From Porphyromonas sp. (GTDB taxonomy: Bacteria; Bacteroidota; Bacteroidia; Bacteroidales; Porphyromonadaceae), in the NCBI GenBank assembly GCA_022772085.1, contig JALFBN010000003.1:124001-188000 (forward strand): a stretch of DNA of 64,000 nucleotides. The letters are read 5' to 3'. Within the stretch, counting starts at the first letter, position 1. The number at the start of each line of letters is the position of its first letter. The notes beneath the pieces were generated by a model, which was not told the origin of the DNA, ran no database searches, and was given only the letters and a program-made list of their open reading frames with translations. Below are positions 29,764 through 40,379 of the stretch, piece after piece. The position numbers and the translations under genes were made by a program.

Positions 29764-30714
29764 TCAAGTAGTCTCCCCCTCTCTCTTTTGAAGCAAAGAG
29801 TCTATATTGCGTCTAAACCCCTGATATCCGACTCGTTGTACAGCCGACTTCGCAAATAGATTATCAAACTCTAAAGGGTCTAAATGCTGCCACTCGGAAA
29901 GACTCTTCCGCAATAAATCGGACTTTGGCATCAAACGCTCTTCTTGGTGAGGATAGGCAAATTTATTGTGGGGACAAACCTTTTGGCACGTGTCACATCC
30001 ATAGACCCGGTCTCCTAACTGTGCGACAACCTTTTCTTCCAGTCCCCCATGATATTCAATAGTCTGATAGCTCAAACATCGTGTAGGGTTGAGCCCTCCA
30101 TCGGGACTAATTGCTTGAGCCGGACACTGCTCTACACATTGCATGCAATGACCACAAGGCGATCCCAATGCAGGAGGGTCTGCCGGCAATTCTAATGTGG
30201 TAACGATCTCTCCCAAGAAGCAAAAGGAGCCAAACCGAGGCACAATTAACAACCCATTCCGACCAATCCGTCCAACTCCTGATTGTACGGCCCAGTAACG
30301 TTCCATCAATGGAGCGGAATCCACAAAAACACGAGAAGAAAAAGACTCTTCGGTATGCTGTTTCAAGAGGTCAAGCAATATGTACAACTTATCCTTAACC
30401 ACTTTATGATAATCATCACCATAGGCATAATAGGCGATTTGAGGAGCATCAGATCGTTGCTTTTGCTTCGGATAGTAATTGAATGCCCCAACGATAATAC
30501 TACGAGCTCCCGCTACCAACAAGTCCGGATTAAAGCGAACTTCCAAATTCCGCTCTAAATAACCCATATCCCCCACTCCAAAGTTTTCAAGAGTGGATAG
30601 GTATTTATCTTGAACTTCTTGAGGGATAGGATGAACGGAGGCAATGCCCAAAGCAATAAAGCCCAATTCCTTTGCTTTAGATTTTAATTCAGTAACAACC
30701 TCTCTCGAAAGCAC
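29764..30714 (-). CDS. queG: epoxyqueuosine reductase QueG
   Basis: 316 aa; GRIGRNGLLIVPRFGSFCFLGEIVT, two 4Fe-4S clusters CGHCMQCVEQCPAQAI / CDTCQKVCPHN. Confidence 0.93.
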   Translation of the reverse strand: MLSREVVTELKSKAKELGFIALGIASVHPIPQEVQDKYLSTLENFGVGDMGYLERNLEVRFNPDLLVAGARSIIVGAFNYYPKQKQRSDAPQIAYYAYGDDYHKVVKDKLYILLDLLKQHTEESFSSRVFVDSAPLMERYWAVQSGVGRIGRNGLLIVPRFGSFCFLGEIVTTLELPADPPALGSPCGHCMQCVEQCPAQAISPDGGLNPTRCLSYQTIEYHGGLEEKVVAQLGDRVYGCDTCQKVCPHNKFAYPHQEERLMPKSDLLRKSLSEWQHLDPLEFDNLFAKSAVQRVGYQGFRRNIDSLLQKREGETT

Positions 30715-30739
30715 GACCGATCACTCGAGCTTGAGGTGA

Positions 30740-31783
30740 TTAGGGTTGGTTATTGTAGTGTAACAACCAGGCCTGGGCATACTCATCAGACTCTGCTTGT
30801 AATGCCAAAAGATACTTCTCAGCATCTCGTTTCTCTACAAAACGCTTAGCATAGATCAGGCGATTCCGTCCTTTTTTTACCGATCCCATCGTTGCTGAAA
30901 ACGAACTTGTTCGGTGAGACTGTAAGTATTCATTGATCTTGGCTTCACTACGAAAAGAGCCAATCACGACATAGTAAGAACCCAAAGCCTCTACACTCTG
31001 AGCCTCAATGGACTCAACTTGATCAGAAGAAATGGATTCCGTAGGCAAGCTGTCTTGCAGAGCTCCTCTTGTCTCAATCTCTTCAGTTTCCAACGTTGAG
31101 ATTCTTTGATTCTCAGAGGGAACAAATCCTGCACTAAAATAATCCCGTATAGGGGTGCTTGTTATGGGAAGAAGACAAATAAGTACAATTGCAGCAGCTG
31201 CCATCCACCCCATTAGAGGTCGATAGATCCGTACATGCAGGTATCGAGCATCTTGAGCATCGGTTGGTTGTTCACGATGAGAAGAAGCAATTCCTTGCAA
31301 TTCGGTAGGCTTTTCTACCGTATCGGTATTCAAGGCTGAAAGGGCCCATGCTCCCCGACAAGGTAATGCATAAGAAGTAAGTCCATAAGCCTCTCCATAT
31401 CCGAGAGGAAGTTGACTTTGCTCAGGCAAAAAATCCATCTTACCATTACGATCAATATGCAAGCGACCCAAATGACCCACAGAGACGCTACCCAAGCGGA
31501 TCATATCACGTCGCAATTCCTCAACATCGGCATCAACTAAATTGCGTGCTCTACGAATACTAATACGGTAGCTCTTGGAGTAGATATCGTCCAATAGTCC
31601 GTCTCTCTCCCGAAGCTCTCCATTAAAATGGAAACGCTCCTCCATTGGATATACGCGATGCTCGTCACTGGCATAATGTGCAGGCACATACTCCTTAATA
31701 ACTGCACCCAAGGAAGGAACAATCACACAATCATGCAAAGCCAGCAATTTATCTAAGTGAGTAATCAATCGATACATCTGCAA
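30740..31783 (-). CDS. CCDC81-like prokaryotic HU-domain protein with TM segment and C-terminal SPOR domain
   Basis: 347 aa; LDKLLALHDCVIVPSLGAVIKEYVPAHY; TM MGWMAAAAIVLICLLPI; C-terminal YYVVIGSFRSEAKINEYLQ... SPOR. Confidence 0.82.
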   Translation of the reverse strand: MQMYRLITHLDKLLALHDCVIVPSLGAVIKEYVPAHYASDEHRVYPMEERFHFNGELRERDGLLDDIYSKSYRISIRRARNLVDADVEELRRDMIRLGSVSVGHLGRLHIDRNGKMDFLPEQSQLPLGYGEAYGLTSYALPCRGAWALSALNTDTVEKPTELQGIASSHREQPTDAQDARYLHVRIYRPLMGWMAAAAIVLICLLPITSTPIRDYFSAGFVPSENQRISTLETEEIETRGALQDSLPTESISSDQVESIEAQSVEALGSYYVVIGSFRSEAKINEYLQSHRTSSFSATMGSVKKGRNRLIYAKRFVEKRDAEKYLLALQAESDEYAQAWLLHYNNQP

Positions 31784-31865
31784 TAATTATCCAAAAGGAG
31801 AGGTTATCTTCCATCCCCCAGCGGGTTCTACAAAGGTAATTGATTATTACGATATACTCTGTTAC

Positions 31866-33929
31866 CTAATTATTAAAATCAAAATTAATCCCCAAACGCA
31901 GGGTCATGGGGTTAATAGGATAATGAGCTAAAGACCAACGCCTTGAGGGAGAGATTAGCAATTCTCCTGCATTGTACAACATCACAAAAAATCGCACTCG
32001 TTGCAATTTCATATTGGCAAATAGATTGATCATAGGAAAATTCCCCACTTTCACCTCTGTTTGATTTACAAATTGCTGTATCGCAGGTTCGTAATAGGGA
32101 GCATGGTAAGCAGTGTGCCAAAAGCAATCAATTCCCAACTGCGTACGCATCACTCGTGCGGTATAGAAATCAAGATAGATCGATCCGTAAGCAGACAGGC
32201 TTGGGAGGGGCAACACCTCTTGATTGCTAGAGAATTGGTATGACAACTCCGATTGCCATCCCAAAATACCCCAACGATACTGATGTTTGAGACGAGCCTC
32301 CAAAACCTCTATAGGAGCAGCATACTGTTGTATCTGGCGTGAAGTATCGAAATAGAGTGTATTACCCAATGTAGCCGAGTGAGCCGAGATACTCGTTCCC
32401 CACTTGGGAGCAGAGAGATGCCCCCCAATAACCAACTGCTTCGTAAAGCCAAGATCTTTGTCCCACCACACATAAGTTCCATGGTGATGGCGCCACAGGT
32501 AGGGAACTTTGAGTAAATGAAAACGAGCATCAGCCCCTATACCAACAGGGACTTCCCACAAATGGAATAACGAAGAGAGATTACCCGAGAGACGCATAGA
32601 GCCAAGATCTGTACCCAAAACGGCGATTTCTCCACCAGCATCAAAGTTTAGCCCCACACCACTATGACGCTCTACTCGACCACCTACATAGGTAGCCATC
32701 TCTTTGGTTTGCAATCCTTTTTGCTCTGAATCGGGTATGTAAAACGAGCGGTTTTCCATACGAGCGTATGCCGTAAGCCCCATTTTGACCCAAGGGCGAA
32801 AGCCCTCTCGTAGCGAAAGCGAAACCGTATTAGAAAATTGAACCATTCGAGTAGAGTCCAACGGATGTACCGAGAGCTGATCTTCTCCCGTTTTGGGATT
32901 ATGCCACCAGTGCTCATGCTCCTCCCCATAAATAGAGGCAAGAGAGCCTGCGCGCTCGGCGATAAATAAACGAACTCCTCGATCATACGCGAAGCGGTGT
33001 CCAATGCTCCCCACGGGGATAAATAGTACCGTGTCACGCTCTGCCCGTTCTCCATTAGGTAAAGTGCTCCCTGATCGGAAATCCCGTGTGGTTCCCAAAT
33101 TGTACCGATGCCCCAGCATAACATGTCCAACCCACATAGAATTACCAACTCCCGAGGCATACTTTACAGGGATCTCCACCGAACTGATATTCGTTCGTCC
33201 TGATCCATAATTTTCAGGAGAATCAATATATCCGTCTTTAGATACTCCTCCATTCTCATTCTGTTTGATATAGTTGTTTCCTGCCGAAAGAAACAATTCG
33301 TACCGAGGGAGCAAGAGACTTCCGAATAGCCTATAACTAACCCCACTCGAATTATTACCAATATATTGCCCTCTAGAATAGGTGTAATTGAAATCGCCTC
33401 CAAAGTTAATCGCTCGCCCATTGTTGATGGCAAGAGTCATGTCCAGCTCCTCTTCTCGCTGATCGGCAGTGCCATTACGCTGGTACAAAAGGCTCGCATA
33501 AGGAGACTTGGTATCGTAGAATAAAAGCTTATCTGCACGGTATAAAATACCCTCATACACTGATCCGTAACTAAATGGAGCTTGATCAGCAGGTCTATCA
33601 AAGAAAGTTTTGAAATGCCTAGGACTGATCAAATTACCTGTATACCCCACCGCAAGTCCCTGTCCTTCTACCATCCTACGGCGGTAATAGTCAAGAGCCA
33701 TCGTATCCAATTCACACTGATTAGGAGCCCCCGTATAGGGGTGTAGATGAAATGTTCGAAGCGTATTCCCTCGATTGATTAGCTCTATATCACCATACTC
33801 TTTAGCTGGACCGATCTTGTAGTCAATCTGAGCATGAAGCCTCAAAGAGTTCCCAACAAACAAGATCGAACAGAGCAAAAGAGTATTCCGAAAAAGACGA
33901 TCCATCGAAGAAAGAAACGAATAGGTCAT
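31866..33929 (-). CDS. putative porin (outer-membrane beta-barrel)
   Basis: 687 aa; signal peptide, many aromatic-alternating strands, terminal aromatic strand (LRLGINFDFNN). Confidence 0.72.
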   Translation of the reverse strand: MTYSFLSSMDRLFRNTLLLCSILFVGNSLRLHAQIDYKIGPAKEYGDIELINRGNTLRTFHLHPYTGAPNQCELDTMALDYYRRRMVEGQGLAVGYTGNLISPRHFKTFFDRPADQAPFSYGSVYEGILYRADKLLFYDTKSPYASLLYQRNGTADQREEELDMTLAINNGRAINFGGDFNYTYSRGQYIGNNSSGVSYRLFGSLLLPRYELFLSAGNNYIKQNENGGVSKDGYIDSPENYGSGRTNISSVEIPVKYASGVGNSMWVGHVMLGHRYNLGTTRDFRSGSTLPNGERAERDTVLFIPVGSIGHRFAYDRGVRLFIAERAGSLASIYGEEHEHWWHNPKTGEDQLSVHPLDSTRMVQFSNTVSLSLREGFRPWVKMGLTAYARMENRSFYIPDSEQKGLQTKEMATYVGGRVERHSGVGLNFDAGGEIAVLGTDLGSMRLSGNLSSLFHLWEVPVGIGADARFHLLKVPYLWRHHHGTYVWWDKDLGFTKQLVIGGHLSAPKWGTSISAHSATLGNTLYFDTSRQIQQYAAPIEVLEARLKHQYRWGILGWQSELSYQFSSNQEVLPLPSLSAYGSIYLDFYTARVMRTQLGIDCFWHTAYHAPYYEPAIQQFVNQTEVKVGNFPMINLFANMKLQRVRFFVMLYNAGELLISPSRRWSLAHYPINPMTLRLGINFDFNN

Positions 33930-33934
33930 AGCGA

Positions 33935-34417
33935 TTAATAGCGATTATGGATAAGAAGCCCCCGGGCAGACCGAGTTACCATATAGTTCTTCAAAGGAGA
34001 TTGGGCAGGTCCGGTCGTGGGGACACCTCCGCCATAGAAGATACTATATGTACTATGGCACTGCGGACACTCAGCCTCCAACTTGTCATTGACTTTTAAT
34101 AAGACATCAGACTGTGCCTCATGAGGACAAGCCAAATCATAGGCATAATACTCATCGGCATCTAGTATTCCATGAACTATAAGTAACCCTCCAAATCCGA
34201 TGGCACTACGTTCAGTAGTTCGTTCGGTAATCCGCAAACAGCCTGCCACTTCACGCAGTGGAGCCGCCTGTGATGAGGTGAAGTCTAATTCATAATAAAC
34301 CGGAGCATCAGGCACGGTCGAACGCACCTCCACACCACACGAAGTGCCAAGAAAAGCCATTGCCACCCCAAAGGCACACACAACGAGAGACCTCTTGGGA
34401 TGTAACAGACTATACAT
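33935..34417 (-). CDS. lipoprotein with Rieske-like CPH...CPQCH motif
   Basis: 160 aa; lipobox GTSCG; YDLACPHEAQSDVLLKVNDKLEAECPQCHSTYSIFYGGGVPTTGPAQSPLKNYMV. Confidence 0.55.
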   Translation of the reverse strand: MYSLLHPKRSLVVCAFGVAMAFLGTSCGVEVRSTVPDAPVYYELDFTSSQAAPLREVAGCLRITERTTERSAIGFGGLLIVHGILDADEYYAYDLACPHEAQSDVLLKVNDKLEAECPQCHSTYSIFYGGGVPTTGPAQSPLKNYMVTRSARGLLIHNRY

Positions 34418-34829
34418 AATTCAACCTTGACAAAAGATCTACGACCTTATCAAGCCCCTCTCGAATGGGTTTATCAACCATCATTTGAGCAAAAAACGGG
34501 ACATCTGCCGTCAAATGAGCGGAGAGAGAAGTCTTTGTTCCTCCCTCTTCGTTACCGAGTCTCAGTTGCATGGCAAGGGCCGTCACAAGTGCAGTCTTTC
34601 CCTCCATTTGGATCAGTGAGTGAGGGGTACGTTGTACGATCTCGAGAGAGACCTCTCCCACCATCGAAGCGTTTAAGGTACAGCGATCCGAAGAGAGCTC
34701 CTTCACCTCAATCCCCTTACTCTTGGCTATGGGAAGAAGTGGGCGCACATTCTCTAAATCGGACAGTTTTGCGAAAACGGCATCGTTCGGAGCATCTATC
34801 TGAACGGTTCTACTTTTAAAATCAGCCAT
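34410..34829 (-). CDS. SRPBCC-fold protein
   Basis: 139 aa; FKSRTVQIDAPNDAVFAKLSDLENVRPLLP...SLEIVQRTPHSLIQMEGK, START/SRPBCC-like. Confidence 0.65.
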   Translation of the reverse strand: MADFKSRTVQIDAPNDAVFAKLSDLENVRPLLPIAKSKGIEVKELSSDRCTLNASMVGEVSLEIVQRTPHSLIQMEGKTALVTALAMQLRLGNEEGGTKTSLSAHLTADVPFFAQMMVDKPIREGLDKVVDLLSRLNYV

Positions 34830-34839
34830 AAATCAGTTT

Positions 34840-35475
34840 TTATTGACGCCAACGGGCAGGATCTTTACGCCACTCAGCCAAAACGGGCAACATGTCGGCA
34901 GCAACATAACCAATTCGCTGAGCCTCCTTTAGGACTGCATCATAATGACTTAATGTATGCATCGGTACACCGGCAGAAGCAAACAGTTCCTCCGCAACGG
35001 CAAATCCGTGTGTGTACACGGCATAGAGACCTAGTACTTCAGCACCCGCTACACGAAGAGCCTCCACTGCTTTTAGGCTGCTCCCTCCCGTAGAGATCAG
35101 ATCTTCTACAACCAATACTTTGCTATCACCGGGTAAATAGCCCTCAATAAGATTTTGCATCCCATGATCTTTAGCTTGAGAACGCACATAGATAAAAGGC
35201 AGATTTAGGGCATCTGCAACCAATGCTCCCCATGAGATCGCTCCCGTAGCCACTCCGGCGATCACCTGAGTCTCTGGATACAAATCAGCAATAGCCTTTG
35301 CCATAGCCATCTTGATATAATTGCGAGCGTGGGGATAGGATAAAGTACGACGATTGTCGCAGTATATAGGACTCTTCCACCCAGAAGCCCAAGTAAAAGG
35401 TTCCTCGGGACGTAACTTAACGGCTTCGACCTCCAAGAGGTAACGTGCAACCGTCTTTTCTGTTCTTTGTGACAT
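34840..35475 (-). CDS. pyrE: orotate phosphoribosyltransferase
   Basis: 211 aa; FTWASGWKSPIYCDNRRTLSYP, VLVVEDLISTGGSSLKAVEALR. Confidence 0.95.
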   Translation of the reverse strand: MSQRTEKTVARYLLEVEAVKLRPEEPFTWASGWKSPIYCDNRRTLSYPHARNYIKMAMAKAIADLYPETQVIAGVATGAISWGALVADALNLPFIYVRSQAKDHGMQNLIEGYLPGDSKVLVVEDLISTGGSSLKAVEALRVAGAEVLGLYAVYTHGFAVAEELFASAGVPMHTLSHYDAVLKEAQRIGYVAADMLPVLAEWRKDPARWRQ

Positions 35476-35502
35476 ATCAAAAACTCCTTTTTATGTTGCT
35501 TT

Positions 35503-36192
35503 TTACTTTTGATTTACCTTCTCAAAGAGATCGGGACGACGCTCTCGGGTTCGCTCCAGAGCTTGCTCCTCTTTCCATGCCTGGATTTTCGCTTCATGCC
35601 CACTGAGCAGAATATCGGGAACTTTCCATCCCCTGAAATCAGCTGGACGTGTGTAGATCGGGGGAGCAAGCAGTCCATCCTGAAATGTATCACTCAAAGC
35701 ACTCTCCACATCTCCCAATACCCCGGGAAGAAGGCGCACGATAGCATCGACCATCAATGCAGCAGGTAGTTCCCCACCCGTTAGGACAAAATCTCCAACG
35801 GAAATCTCCTTCGTGATAAAATGATCTCGAATACGCTGATCAATACCTTTGTAATGCCCACAGAGGATTAAGAGATTTTCTTTAAGACTGAGGTCATTGG
35901 CCATCCCTTGATCAAAGGTATCTCCATCGGGAGAGGTGTAGATAACTTCGTCATACACACGCTCAACCTGCAAACTCTCAATGGCTCGAACAATCGGTTC
36001 GATTTTCAGTACCATCCCGGCCTCTCCCCCAAAGGGATAATCGTCCACCCGGCGCCATTTATCTGTTGAGTAATCTCGCAAATTATGCAGAATGACCTCA
36101 GCAGCTCCCTCCCGTTGCGCGCGCCCCAAGATCGAATGAGAAATAAAGGGTTCGATCATTTCGGGAAATACGGTTATTATATCTATGTGCAT
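35503..36192 (-). CDS. trmD: tRNA (guanosine(37)-N1)-methyltransferase TrmD
   Basis: 229 aa; [58 protein letters not shown]. Confidence 0.96.
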   Translation of the reverse strand: MHIDIITVFPEMIEPFISHSILGRAQREGAAEVILHNLRDYSTDKWRRVDDYPFGGEAGMVLKIEPIVRAIESLQVERVYDEVIYTSPDGDTFDQGMANDLSLKENLLILCGHYKGIDQRIRDHFITKEISVGDFVLTGGELPAALMVDAIVRLLPGVLGDVESALSDTFQDGLLAPPIYTRPADFRGWKVPDILLSGHEAKIQAWKEEQALERTRERRPDLFEKVNQK

Positions 36193-36342
36193 TGTATTCT
36201 TTTCTAGTCCCTACAAAAGTACAAAGAGCTACTCAATAAGAGACAAGCCCACTCACTTTATGGTGTATCAGTTGCACAAATAGACTTCTCTCGGAATGAC
36301 GAAAGGTCCTCCTAAGGAACGACAAACGGCCTCGTTCTGCTG

Positions 36343-36382
36343 CAAAAAAAGACCCTCTAAAGAAAGATTCCTCTAGAGGGTT
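36343..36382 (-). terminator. Rho-independent terminator downstream of nadE
   Basis: Minus strand ACCCTCTA-loop-TAGAGGGT followed by CTTTTTTT. Confidence 0.75.
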
Positions 36383-36414
36383 TATTCTTTTAATTCTGGT
36401 CTTCACAAAAGACT

Positions 36415-38358
36415 CTACTCTTCGGGTAACTGCTCGATCTCACGGATCCACATAGAACTTACGGCATCGCTCGGCATCCGCCACTCTCCTCTAGGAGATA
36501 GGCTCACAGCACCCACCTTGGGACCATCCGGCATGCAGTTTCGTTTGTATTGTTGACTGAAAAAACGTTTGAAAAATAAAAGCATATAACGCTTTATGAT
36601 TGAGGGTGAATAGATCCCATCGAATGCCACTCTTGCCAAATAAAAGATCTTGCTGGGTTGATTCTTTTTGAACAGGAAGTGGTAGATAAAGAAGTCATGC
36701 AATTCATAAGGACCAATGAGATCTTGTGTCTTCTGCTGAGGTTGATCGCCATTACGCCCGGGGATTAACTCGGGGCTTATTGGTGTGTCAATAACATCGA
36801 GGAGCGTTTCGGACAATACTCTGTCCCCCTTAGTGCACTCCCGTGCATACCAACCAATAATCAAAGCAACAGATGTTTTGGCCACGGTTGCATTCACCGA
36901 ATACATAGACATATGGTCTCCATTGTAGGTACACCACCCAAGTGCAATCTCCGAAAGGTCTCCCGTACCGATCACAGGAGCATTGTAACGATTGGCAATA
37001 TCCATGAGTATTTGCGTTCGCTCCCTCGCCTGTACATTTTCGTATGTTGTATCTTGAATTTGAGGATCATGGCCAATAGCACTAAAATGTTGCATACAAG
37101 CCTCTGTAATATCGATCTCCTGCAAAGAGGCATTAAGTTGCTTAATCATTCGATTCGCATTGGCCAACGTACGATCGGACGTACCGAAACCGGGCATCGT
37201 TACCCCTATTATATTGCAATGAGGTAAGCCTAAAATATCGAAGGCTCGAGCTGTAACAAGAAGTGCCAGCGTTGAATCCAATCCGCCGGATATCCCCAAG
37301 ACGGCATGACTTGCCTTCATATGTCTGAGACGTTGTACCAATCCGCATACTTGTATTTGGAACATTTCCTCACAACGCTCGTCGGGATCTATTCCATCGG
37401 GCATGAAAGGATTGCGCTCGATGGGGCGATCTACCGGAGCAGACTCCTCCTCGCTCCGTAGCGCAAAGGGGATCTCTGTCAATTCCTCTTGGGTAAAGTG
37501 CGAAACGGCAGATTTAAAACTGCTATTCAATAGTCGCTCCGTTTGGACATGAGAGACGTCAATATCGCTGACAATCATGCGTTCGCAATACTCAAATCGC
37601 TTCATTTCCTTCACGATCTTGCCGATCTCGGAGATAAAGGCTTTACCTGTATAAACCAGATCTGTAGAGCTTTCTCCATAACCACAAGACACATACACAT
37701 AGCCACACAATCCCTGAGAAGATAATCCACTGATGATTGAGCGGAGATAGTTGTGCTTACCTGCATTTTCGTTGCTCGCAGACAAATTGAAGATGATGTG
37801 CGCCCCATAGAGACTTAAACGTGTACCAGGGGTATAGGGAGTCCACATATCTTCACAGATTTCTATACCAATGCCAACCCGCCCCGAGCGGAACAGAATA
37901 TTACGTCCGATAGGTACAATATGCTCACCAATCTCCACAGTCTTATATTGAAGTACATCGCTGGGAGAGAACCAACGCTTCTCTTGAAACTCTCGATAGT
38001 TAGGCAAATATGTCTTGGGAATGGCACCTAAAATACGTCCTTGTTGCAATACAACAGCACTATTAAATAGCTTCTCTTCGACACGAATGGGCATACCCAC
38101 AATAACAAGGGCACGTGTATCGGCCGTATCTTTGACTAATTGACAAAGTGCTGCATTGGCTTCATCTAGAAGGAATGGTTGCAAAAAGAGATCGCCACAC
38201 GTGTATCCGGTTATAGATAATTCGGGAAATGTAACTATTTCTACACCTTGAGAATCAGCTTGATGTACCATCTCGCTAATCCGTTCTACATTATAGTAGC
38301 AATCAGCCACTCGCACATAGGGCACAGCAGCAGCTACCTTAACATATCCATGTTTCAT
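36415..38358 (-). CDS. nadE: glutamine-dependent NAD(+) synthase
   Basis: 647 aa; N-terminal nitrilase domain (ELSITGYTCGDLF), ammonia-ligase motif LGISGGLDSTLALLV. Confidence 0.94.
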   Translation of the reverse strand: MKHGYVKVAAAVPYVRVADCYYNVERISEMVHQADSQGVEIVTFPELSITGYTCGDLFLQPFLLDEANAALCQLVKDTADTRALVIVGMPIRVEEKLFNSAVVLQQGRILGAIPKTYLPNYREFQEKRWFSPSDVLQYKTVEIGEHIVPIGRNILFRSGRVGIGIEICEDMWTPYTPGTRLSLYGAHIIFNLSASNENAGKHNYLRSIISGLSSQGLCGYVYVSCGYGESSTDLVYTGKAFISEIGKIVKEMKRFEYCERMIVSDIDVSHVQTERLLNSSFKSAVSHFTQEELTEIPFALRSEEESAPVDRPIERNPFMPDGIDPDERCEEMFQIQVCGLVQRLRHMKASHAVLGISGGLDSTLALLVTARAFDILGLPHCNIIGVTMPGFGTSDRTLANANRMIKQLNASLQEIDITEACMQHFSAIGHDPQIQDTTYENVQARERTQILMDIANRYNAPVIGTGDLSEIALGWCTYNGDHMSMYSVNATVAKTSVALIIGWYARECTKGDRVLSETLLDVIDTPISPELIPGRNGDQPQQKTQDLIGPYELHDFFIYHFLFKKNQPSKIFYLARVAFDGIYSPSIIKRYMLLFFKRFFSQQYKRNCMPDGPKVGAVSLSPRGEWRMPSDAVSSMWIREIEQLPEE

Positions 38359-38383
38359 CTATACTTATATTTTTAAGATGTTA

Positions 38384-39445
38384 TTATTTCGTATATAAAC
38401 CCGTTTGACGATACGCCAAGACCTGCTTATTGATATAGGTGATAGCCGCCTCTATAAGAGTATCTTTTCCCTGACTAATATCGTTTGGATCGAGATCTAC
38501 CTTGTAATGAGGAGCAATGCCATGCTCTACATGCTGATCGTTGGCATCCGTCATCACTGATGCAGAGTAACGCACAGCCCATCCGTTTGGGAGTTCACTA
38601 CTACGAGGTAAACCGCCACCTCCTCCCGTTGTATCGCCCATAAGCGTCACAAAAGGTAAGTGCTTTACATTCATAGAAAAATCGTTTGCGGCACTAAAAA
38701 CACCTCGATTCGTAAGCACAACAACAGGTCTGAGCCATTTGATCCCCACCTTCAGCGTATCCAAGTAGACGGGAACGGGTTCGGAGAAATCACGATGCCC
38801 CGGCCCCGTTTTGTGGCGCATGTAGCCCGTTAAAACACGCTTATCGGTAAAGTGAGAGGCCAATAGAGTCGAATAAGATACATACCCACCTCCATTGTTC
38901 CTAATATCTATGATAAGCCCTTTACATTTAGATAGGCGTGCAAAAGCCGAAGAGATACCGGACTCAGACAGTGTACTGGAGAAGCTGTTATACATCAAGT
39001 ATCCAATACTATCTTTTGTGTGTTCGGCATAACTAACCGGAGCATAATAGAGTCCTCCTGCGATGCGATAAGAGTCTCCTAAGTAGCGACGACGCACCTT
39101 GTCATCCAACTGAGAAGGATAATCTTGATACCATCGAGAGTAACGGCTCACATCAAAAGGTGATGTCAAATTAACGTGTCCGTCCTTGAGTTCTGAGAGC
39201 AACATCTCCATAACATCAAATAGAGAATCCTGTCCCATATCGTTACCAATCAATGGTAAATACTTCTGATACATATCTTCCCAAGTCGAGTCTTTAGGGA
39301 GTTTTTCGTCAAAGTAACAATATCCCTTATCCAAGACCTCCCACAGAGCACGGTAATTCGTTGCAGGTGAGGGGGAGTAATTTCCCTTTGTTGTACAACT
39401 CAAGACAAGCAGAAGCAGTACTATTGTAATCCCAAAACGATTCAT
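38384..39445 (-). CDS. S41 family peptidase lipoprotein
   Basis: 353 aa; lipobox VLSCT; LIIDIRNNGGGYVSYSTLLASHF, VLTNRGVFSAANDFSMNVK. Confidence 0.85.
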   Translation of the reverse strand: MNRFGITIVLLLLVLSCTTKGNYSPSPATNYRALWEVLDKGYCYFDEKLPKDSTWEDMYQKYLPLIGNDMGQDSLFDVMEMLLSELKDGHVNLTSPFDVSRYSRWYQDYPSQLDDKVRRRYLGDSYRIAGGLYYAPVSYAEHTKDSIGYLMYNSFSSTLSESGISSAFARLSKCKGLIIDIRNNGGGYVSYSTLLASHFTDKRVLTGYMRHKTGPGHRDFSEPVPVYLDTLKVGIKWLRPVVVLTNRGVFSAANDFSMNVKHLPFVTLMGDTTGGGGGLPRSSELPNGWAVRYSASVMTDANDQHVEHGIAPHYKVDLDPNDISQGKDTLIEAAITYINKQVLAYRQTGLYTK

Positions 39446-39477
39446 ACAGGTGTAGTTTTATGTGACACTACGAAAAA

Positions 39478-40353
39478 CTAAATCCCAAACAAAGCAGACT
39501 GATGGAGCCCGGACGTTGTTGCCCTCCGCCCCAGGAGGTAAAGAGATTCAAAGCTGAATCCAATGAGCCCCACATGTTGCGTATGTTGCCATACGAGCCC
39601 GTTCAAAAACAATCGATCATATTGCAATCGATAGCCCAACTGGAGCGTACAAACATTCCAAAGGGGGATATCAATGCGCGCTTGTGTGGTACTATAACTC
39701 GCATTGTGCGGAGCAGTGAAAGCAAGAGATTTCAACGCTCCACCTGCGAGGAACTGCTGTTCATAATAGCTCTGTCCATAACCGATGCTGCTGGAGAGAC
39801 CAAGCAATCCGTAAGAGGTCCAAACTCGAATACTTACAGGCCATGTTTCGCTTGGAATTCGATAGGCTAAGAGTACTGTGGCCGTAAGGTCTCCTTTGGC
39901 ATCCAAAGTAGCGGGATTATTCCCATTTCGCGAGTGCAAGCGTCCCCCTCCTCCGATGCGTATGCCGGGTCCCGCGAGCAGATTCAAACCACGGGGAAGT
40001 TGCCAACGATACATCGCTTGGGGATGAAACTCGCCTCTGTAATAGGTCATACCTGCATTGCCCGCAGGATTCAAAGTAAAAGCATAGTCAAAAGTACCAT
40101 CTAACATCAGCATCCACGCGGAGGGTACTCTTCCCACAGGAACTTCGGAGTGCGCAGAAATAGAATAAGATTTCCCCCCATAAGGTAAGGGAGAGAGATA
40201 TTGATCTTGGTTATACATTCCTCCCATGCCAACCGTGACAGCAGTATAAGTCGATCGGGGGAGGATCTCCTCTTCGGAGCTTTGAACTTGTGCCATAGAT
40301 ACCCGTGGCAAAGCAATTAAAAGTCCTACAGAAATGAAATACTTCAGTTTCAT
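39478..40353 (-). CDS. exported hypothetical protein, DUF3316-like
   Basis: Signal peptide MKLKYFISVGLLIALPRVSMAQ; VGMGGMYNQDQYLSPLPYGG...SAHSE; beta-rich. Confidence 0.5.
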   Translation of the reverse strand: MKLKYFISVGLLIALPRVSMAQVQSSEEEILPRSTYTAVTVGMGGMYNQDQYLSPLPYGGKSYSISAHSEVPVGRVPSAWMLMLDGTFDYAFTLNPAGNAGMTYYRGEFHPQAMYRWQLPRGLNLLAGPGIRIGGGGRLHSRNGNNPATLDAKGDLTATVLLAYRIPSETWPVSIRVWTSYGLLGLSSSIGYGQSYYEQQFLAGGALKSLAFTAPHNASYSTTQARIDIPLWNVCTLQLGYRLQYDRLFLNGLVWQHTQHVGLIGFSFESLYLLGRRATTSGLHQSALFGI

Positions 40354-40379
40354 AAGCAACGTACTTTTTATGACATTAC

